The notes below the pieces were generated by a model. It made no database searches, was not told where the DNA came from, and was given only the letters and a program-made list of their open reading frames with translations. 64,000 nt of DNA from assembly GCF_002094305.1 (NCBI RefSeq), contig NZ_LWTX01000004.1, positions 329,805-393,804 on the forward strand. Reading direction: 5' to 3'. The stretch comes from Prescottella equi. GTDB lineage: Bacteria > Actinomycetota > Actinomycetes > Mycobacteriales > Mycobacteriaceae. Positions 60,617 through 64,000 of this stretch are shown in pieces. Position 1 is the stretch's first letter. Each line of letters starts with the position of its first letter. Both the position numbers and the translations under genes were made by a program.

Positions 60617-61461
60617 TGCGGACCTTCCTCGACTGCGCGACGAACCAGCGCCTCGACGTCCCGAATCTCGCCGCCCTCACCTTCCGGCGAGTCGGCGTCC
60701 GGGGTCGGGTCGCCCTTCCGGAGCCACAGGAAGTACTCGACGTTGCCCGACGGCCCGGGCAGCGGACTTGCCACCGCGCCGAGAGTCTGCAGCCCGAGCG
60801 CAGCCGCAGCTTCCGCGACCTCGAGGACCGCACCGACTCGCAGTTCGGGATCCCGCACCACGCCCCCGGCTCCGACCCGATCCTTGCCCACCTCGAACTG
60901 CGGCTTCACCATCGGGACGAGATCCGCGCCCTCGTTCACACACGCGACGAGTGCCGGGAGGACGAGTTTGAGGGAGATGAAGGAAAGATCGGAGACGACG
61001 AGATCGACCGGACCTCCGATCGTCTCGGCATCGATGGACCGGACGTTGGTGCGATCGTGGACGTGCACGCGGTCGTCGGTCTGAAGCTTCCACACGAGCT
61101 GGCCGTAACCCACATCGACCGCCACGACCTCACGAGCACCGTTGTACAGCAGCACATCGGTGAACCCGCCGGTAGACGCGCCGGCGTCGAGGCATCGACG
61201 CCCCTCGACCGCGAGTCCGTGTGGCATGAACGCCTCGAGCGCCCCGATCAGCTTGTGGGCACCGCGCGACGCCCAGGACACCTCCTCGGCCACCTCGGTC
61301 ACGAGGAGCGGCGTACCCGCTTCGATCGCCGTGGCCGGCTTGGTCGCGACAGTTCCAGAGATGAGGACGCGGCCCGCGGCGATCAACTCCACCGCTTGCT
61401 CGCGGGAGCGCGCGAGACCGCGTCGCACCAGCTCCGCATCGACCCTTGCTCGACGTGCCAC
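60613..61461 (-). CDS. tlyA: TlyA family 16S/23S rRNA 2'-O-methyltransferase
   Basis: 282 residues from the GTG at 61461, which matches the conserved start [20 protein letters not shown]. An N-terminal S4 domain (to about 65) is followed by a FtsJ-like methyltransferase with [41 protein letters not shown] and [14 protein letters not shown]. TlyA methylates 16S and 23S rRNA at the subunit interface, and loss gives capreomycin resistance in mycobacteria. The hemolysin label is historical. It starts one base after the stop of the small upstream gene. Confidence 0.94.
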   Translation of the reverse strand: MARRARVDAELVRRGLARSREQAVELIAAGRVLISGTVATKPATAIEAGTPLLVTEVAEEVSWASRGAHKLIGALEAFMPHGLAVEGRRCLDAGASTGGFTDVLLYNGAREVVAVDVGYGQLVWKLQTDDRVHVHDRTNVRSIDAETIGGPVDLVVSDLSFISLKLVLPALVACVNEGADLVPMVKPQFEVGKDRVGAGGVVRDPELRVGAVLEVAEAAAALGLQTLGAVASPLPGPSGNVEYFLWLRKGDPTPDADSPEGEGGEIRDVEALVRRAVEEGPQ

Positions 61462-61462
61462 C

Positions 61463-61681
61463 TCAGACCTTGTCCACTGCTGCCAGGGACTCGACGAGTA
61501 CATCGTGAGCCCGTTCGAGAATCTGTGCCTGCCGGGAAAGTCTGGTCTCAGTGTCCGTATCGGCGGCGGTACCGTCCAACCGCGCGAGCAACTCGTCTAC
61601 CTGCGAGTGGATACCCGCCGGGTCGACACCGCTGCCCGTACCCGGGAGGTGCTGGCCTGGAAGTGGTACTGGCGTGCTCAT
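61463..61681 (-). CDS. Small helical protein (Rv1693-type)
   Basis: 72 residues from the ATG at 61681: STPVPLPGQHLPGTGSGVDP, then HSQVDELLARLDGTAADTDT and LSRQAQILERAHDVLVESLA. One or two amphipathic helices. A similar short gene, Rv1693, sits between the HAD phosphatase and tlyA in M. tuberculosis. Its stop lies one base before the tlyA start. The function is unknown; the conserved position and tight spacing make it likely real. Confidence 0.75.
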   Translation of the reverse strand: MSTPVPLPGQHLPGTGSGVDPAGIHSQVDELLARLDGTAADTDTETRLSRQAQILERAHDVLVESLAAVDKV

Positions 61682-61742
61682 CGATGCAAACCTAGCCCAT
61701 CGGCCCGACAACGGACCACCTGCGATCCCGGCCGACAAGCCG

Positions 61743-62777
61743 TCACAATCCGCCGAGCAGGGCGGCGACCGCAGCGCGTGCCTCGGCGTCGGCAGCCCTG
61801 ATTCGAACGAACTCCGGATGGGCCCACGCCGCGGCGAGCACGGTGAGGAAGGCGCCGGCGGTCGTATGCCCAGCCCCGCCGTCGCCCGTATCGACACTCC
61901 GCACGACGACATCCCCTGCCTCGAAGTTCGCCTGCCAGCCAGGATGAGCCGTTACCGCCGACTCCTCCGCCGGCCGGTTCAGCGCCTCCAACGACGCAGC
62001 AACGTACGTCGGTCGGTGCTCGACGTCGGCACGCAGGAGGTCCGCGGTGGTGCTCACGCCGGTGAGTACGAGCAACGACTCGACGTCGACGGCATTCGCC
62101 CCCGCGATGTCCGTGTCGAGTCGGTCACCGACGACCAGCGGCCGGCTTGCACGGGCCCTGTCGAGCGCGTCGTGCATGAGCGGCGCCGCCGGCTTCCCTG
62201 CCACGATCGGCTCCCGACCGGTCGCGGTACGCAGAGCCGCGACCATCGAGCCGTTGCCCAGGACGAGCCCGCGCTCGGTGGGCAGCGTGGAGTCGACGTT
62301 GGCCGCGATCCACAGCGCACCGGCCCGGATCGCGAGAGTCGCCTCCGCGAGAATCGCCCAGTCGGTCGCCGGGGAATGCCCCTGCACCACCGCGACGGGG
62401 GCGTCGACGAACCGCCGAACCGCGCGCAGCCCGACCTTCTCGACCTCGTCGCACAGTGCCTCGGTACCGACGACCAACACCGCCGAACCCGTATCCAGAT
62501 GCTCCGCCAGCAGCCGCGCAGCGGATTGTGAGCTGGTCACAACGTCGTCGTCGGCAGCGTCGAAGCCGAGCTCGCGCAGGTGTTCCGCCACCTCCGCAGG
62601 GCTTCGGCTGGCGTTGTTCGTCACGTAGAGCTGCCGCTCGTTGCCCGCTTCGAGCGCCTCCCGGGCACCGGGGATCACCTCGCGGCCCTGGTAGACCGTG
62701 CCGTCGAGGTCGAGCAGGAGGACATCATGACCGGCGCGAAGCGACGGGCGATTCGTCGCACCCTCCGCAGACGTCAC
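61743..62777 (-). CDS. HAD-IIA family phosphatase (Rv1692-type, glycerol-phosphate phosphatase-like)
   Basis: 344 residues. HAD motif I is LLLDLDGTVYQG, motif II YVTNNASRSP, and motif III/IV ESLLVLTGVST after VVGDRLDTDIAGANAV. The cap type C2 is typical for NagD-like enzymes. About 80 extra residues follow the HAD core. The M. tuberculosis orthologue Rv1692 was characterised as a glycerol 3-phosphate phosphatase that recycles polar heads of glycerophospholipids; activity here is inferred. The GTG overlaps the upstream gene by four bases. Confidence 0.9.
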   Translation of the reverse strand: MTSAEGATNRPSLRAGHDVLLLDLDGTVYQGREVIPGAREALEAGNERQLYVTNNASRSPAEVAEHLRELGFDAADDDVVTSSQSAARLLAEHLDTGSAVLVVGTEALCDEVEKVGLRAVRRFVDAPVAVVQGHSPATDWAILAEATLAIRAGALWIAANVDSTLPTERGLVLGNGSMVAALRTATGREPIVAGKPAAPLMHDALDRARASRPLVVGDRLDTDIAGANAVDVESLLVLTGVSTTADLLRADVEHRPTYVAASLEALNRPAEESAVTAHPGWQANFEAGDVVVRSVDTGDGGAGHTTAGAFLTVLAAAWAHPEFVRIRAADAEARAAVAALLGGL

Positions 62778-63880
62778 TGACCTTCTCCGGTCAGTTCGGC
62801 CACACGCTCCTCTGCATCGGTTTCACCGTCGAGGTCGGCCGCAGCCGCGTTCAGGAACCACTTGAGACCGTCGGGGATTCGTCCGGCGGCGACGAGCGCG
62901 TCCGCATACGCGTAGAACAATCGAGCCGCAGCCGACCCGGAACGCGACGCGTCGAGATCGGCGGTCTGCAGCGTCACCACGGCCTGGTCGTACTGACCGA
63001 GGTCCATGCGCGCGCCCGCGACGACCATGCGAAGCTCGCTGGCATCCTCGCCCGTGAGCGCACGCGCTTCGTCACTTCGGCCCAGTTCGATCGCCCGCTC
63101 GGGACGACCGAGGCCACGCTCGCAATCTGCCATGACGGCGAGGAAGCCCGGTCCACCCGACATGCGCCGGGCAGCCCGCAGCTCGGACAACGCCTCGGCC
63201 CACTCGCCCGCGTGGTAGGCGGTGATACCTGCGGTCTCACGGACGACGGCGATTCGGCCGGCGCGCTGACGTGCCGCGCGGGCGTGAGCAAGCGCGAGAC
63301 GTGGGTCGTCCTCGATCAACCGACTAGCCATCACGAGGTGACGGGCGACGGCGTTCGCGTTGTTCTTGTCGAGACTCAGCAGATCGCGGCGCACGGCCGG
63401 ATCGAGCTCCGACGCTTCCACCTCGTCCGGGATGTCCGGCTCGTCGGGACGCGCGTCACGACGCTGCTGACCGACTGCCTCGCGACCGCGTGCCGGCCCG
63501 AAGCCACCTTCCCCACCACGACGACGTGGACCGCCACCGGATCGACGATCGTCGCCGCGTCCCTGGAAGGAGCGCCGTTCATCGGACCGGCGCTCGCCGC
63601 GGTCGTCGCGTCGGTCGTCGCGACCCCGGTATCCACCGCGCTCTTCGCGACCCTGGCTTCCACGGCGATCGTCGGACCGGTCGTTACGGCGATCGTCGCG
63701 ATCGCGCCACTGACCTGAACCCCCACCGGGACGGCCGGCGCGATCCTGTCCACTCGGGGGAGACTGACGGCGATCTTCCCGATCACCGCGTCGATCCGAC
63801 GGTCGACCGTCGCGTTGTCCTTCGGAACGGTGGGGGCCGTCTCCGCGGAAGTTCCGACGATCACCACTGCTTTCCGACAC
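62774..63880 (-). CDS. Arg/Asp/Gly-rich N-terminus plus TPR-like protein (Rv1691-type)
   Basis: 368 residues from the GTG at 63880, which has AGGA six bases upstream; ATGs at 63886 and 63895 are alternatives. Residues ~5-165 are low complexity with units such as RDDRRDDRGERRSDERR and SGGGPRRRGG, similar to the helicase tail at 5-5.9 kb. The remainder (about 175-360) is a helical repeat with LDPAVRRDLLSLDKNNANAV and AGEWAEALSELRAAR, TPR-like. It begins 24 bases behind the rRNA terminator, so it may be expressed from rrn read-through. A role with RNA or ribosomes is conjecture. Confidence 0.82.
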   Translation of the reverse strand: MSESSGDRRNFRGDGPHRSEGQRDGRPSDRRGDREDRRQSPPSGQDRAGRPGGGSGQWRDRDDRRNDRSDDRRGSQGREERGGYRGRDDRRDDRGERRSDERRSFQGRGDDRRSGGGPRRRGGEGGFGPARGREAVGQQRRDARPDEPDIPDEVEASELDPAVRRDLLSLDKNNANAVARHLVMASRLIEDDPRLALAHARAARQRAGRIAVVRETAGITAYHAGEWAEALSELRAARRMSGGPGFLAVMADCERGLGRPERAIELGRSDEARALTGEDASELRMVVAGARMDLGQYDQAVVTLQTADLDASRSGSAAARLFYAYADALVAAGRIPDGLKWFLNAAAADLDGETDAEERVAELTGEGQ

Positions 63881-63903
63881 AGCCATTCCTTTCATACAAA
63901 ACA

Positions 63904-63937
63904 CGAAAGGGGACCCAGTGTGTTGGGTCCCCTTTCG
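63904..63937 (-). terminator. Intrinsic terminator of the rrn operon
   Basis: CGAAAGGGGACCC (63904-63916) and GGGTCCCCTTTCG (63925-63937) pair perfectly around an eight-base loop. On the minus strand the stem is followed by TGTTTTG. It lies nine bases beyond the 5S rRNA 3' end. Confidence 0.9.
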
Positions 63938-63945
63938 GTAACGGA

Positions 63946-64000
63946 TGTTCGGCGGTGTCCTACTCTCCCACACCCTGTCGAGTGCAGTACCATCGGCGCT
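63946..64000 (-). rRNA. rrf: 5S rRNA, 3' portion (cut by window edge)
   Basis: The minus strand ends with GATGGTACTGCACTCGACAG and then GGTGTGGGAGAGTAGGACAC, CGCCGAACA, the conserved 3' part of actinobacterial 5S rRNA. About 55 of ~118 bases are in the window. The rest of the rrn operon (23S, 16S) should lie to the right on the same strand. Confidence 0.95.

Noticed and set aside
60617..60833. Continuation of the recN frame upstream through nadK into tlyA
   Set aside because: The recN frame is open there by chance; nadK and tlyA have clear motifs in their own frames, and the GTG at 59672 matches the conserved RecN start.

Overview
The window reads as a chromosome segment of a high-GC actinobacterium of the order Mycobacteriales, most likely a Rhodococcus-type organism. 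The basis is strongly GC-biased codon use, frequent GTG starts with four-base stop/start overlaps, and gene order. From memory of M. tuberculosis, 1.9-43 kb follows the Rv1846c-Rv1822 block (blaI, M56 peptidase, gnd, guaB1, CNNM pair, glcB, VWA protein, gcvP, MerR/DUF151/FtsR/GarA, gcvH, DUF881/Sbp, pgsA), and 46.5-63.9 kb follows the Rv1713-Rv1691 block (der, cmk, rsuA-like, scpBA, parA, xerD, nudix, pyrG, mctB/steB, steA, recN, nadK, tlyA, Rv1693, Rv1692, Rv1691). The window ends in the 3' part of a 5S rRNA gene of an rrn operon on the minus strand. I saw no transposase, phage gene, CRISPR array or replication origin.

Layout. 0-1.8 kb: a minus-strand pair, a rhomboid-like membrane protein cut by the window edge (possibly an aminoacyl-phosphatidylglycerol synthase) and an overlapping membrane-anchored esterase. 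1.9-16.6 kb: a mostly plus-strand run with a BlaI repressor and M56 peptidase behind a clean operator, two DEAD-box helicases (one with a long tandemly repeated Arg/Asp/Gly tail), 6-phosphogluconate dehydrogenase, a cytidine deaminase-fold enzyme (minus), a DMT transporter, pirin, GuaB1 and two CNNM/CorC-like membrane proteins. 16.7-32.1 kb: a more accessory stretch with two large STAND ATPase-LuxR regulators, a lipoate ligase with swapped domain order, a solitary DUF262-HNH nuclease, a VOC protein, a YjbQ protein, malate synthase G, a VWA protein and a membrane metallophosphoesterase.

32.3-44.7 kb is almost entirely minus strand: a small membrane-anchored protein, a methyltransferase, gcvP under a tandem glycine riboswitch, the MerR/DUF151/FtsR/GarA/GcvH group, the DUF881-Sbp-DUF881-PgsA membrane operon, an SMP-30-like propeller and a nudix hydrolase. 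44.9-46.2 kb holds three small plus-strand genes. From tRNA-Pro (46.3 kb) to the rrn terminator (63.9 kb) every gene is on the minus strand and most start codons overlap the preceding stop. This run couples ribosome-related functions (Der, RNA pseudouridine synthase, TlyA), chromosome upkeep (ScpA/B, ParA, XerD, RecN), nucleotide and NAD supply (Cmk, PyrG, NadK, nudix) and the SteA/SteB cell-division pair.

Functional links: GcvP and GcvH need lipoate, which the permuted lipoate ligase might supply. GarA controls 2-oxoglutarate/glutamate flux, next to glycine catabolism and the glyoxylate-consuming malate synthase. The most promising unexplained items are the lone DUF262-HNH protein, the permuted ligase, a 51-codon leader ORF coupled to the CNNM pair, and the Arg/Asp/Gly-rich protein encoded directly behind the rRNA terminator, whose N-terminus resembles the helicase tail.
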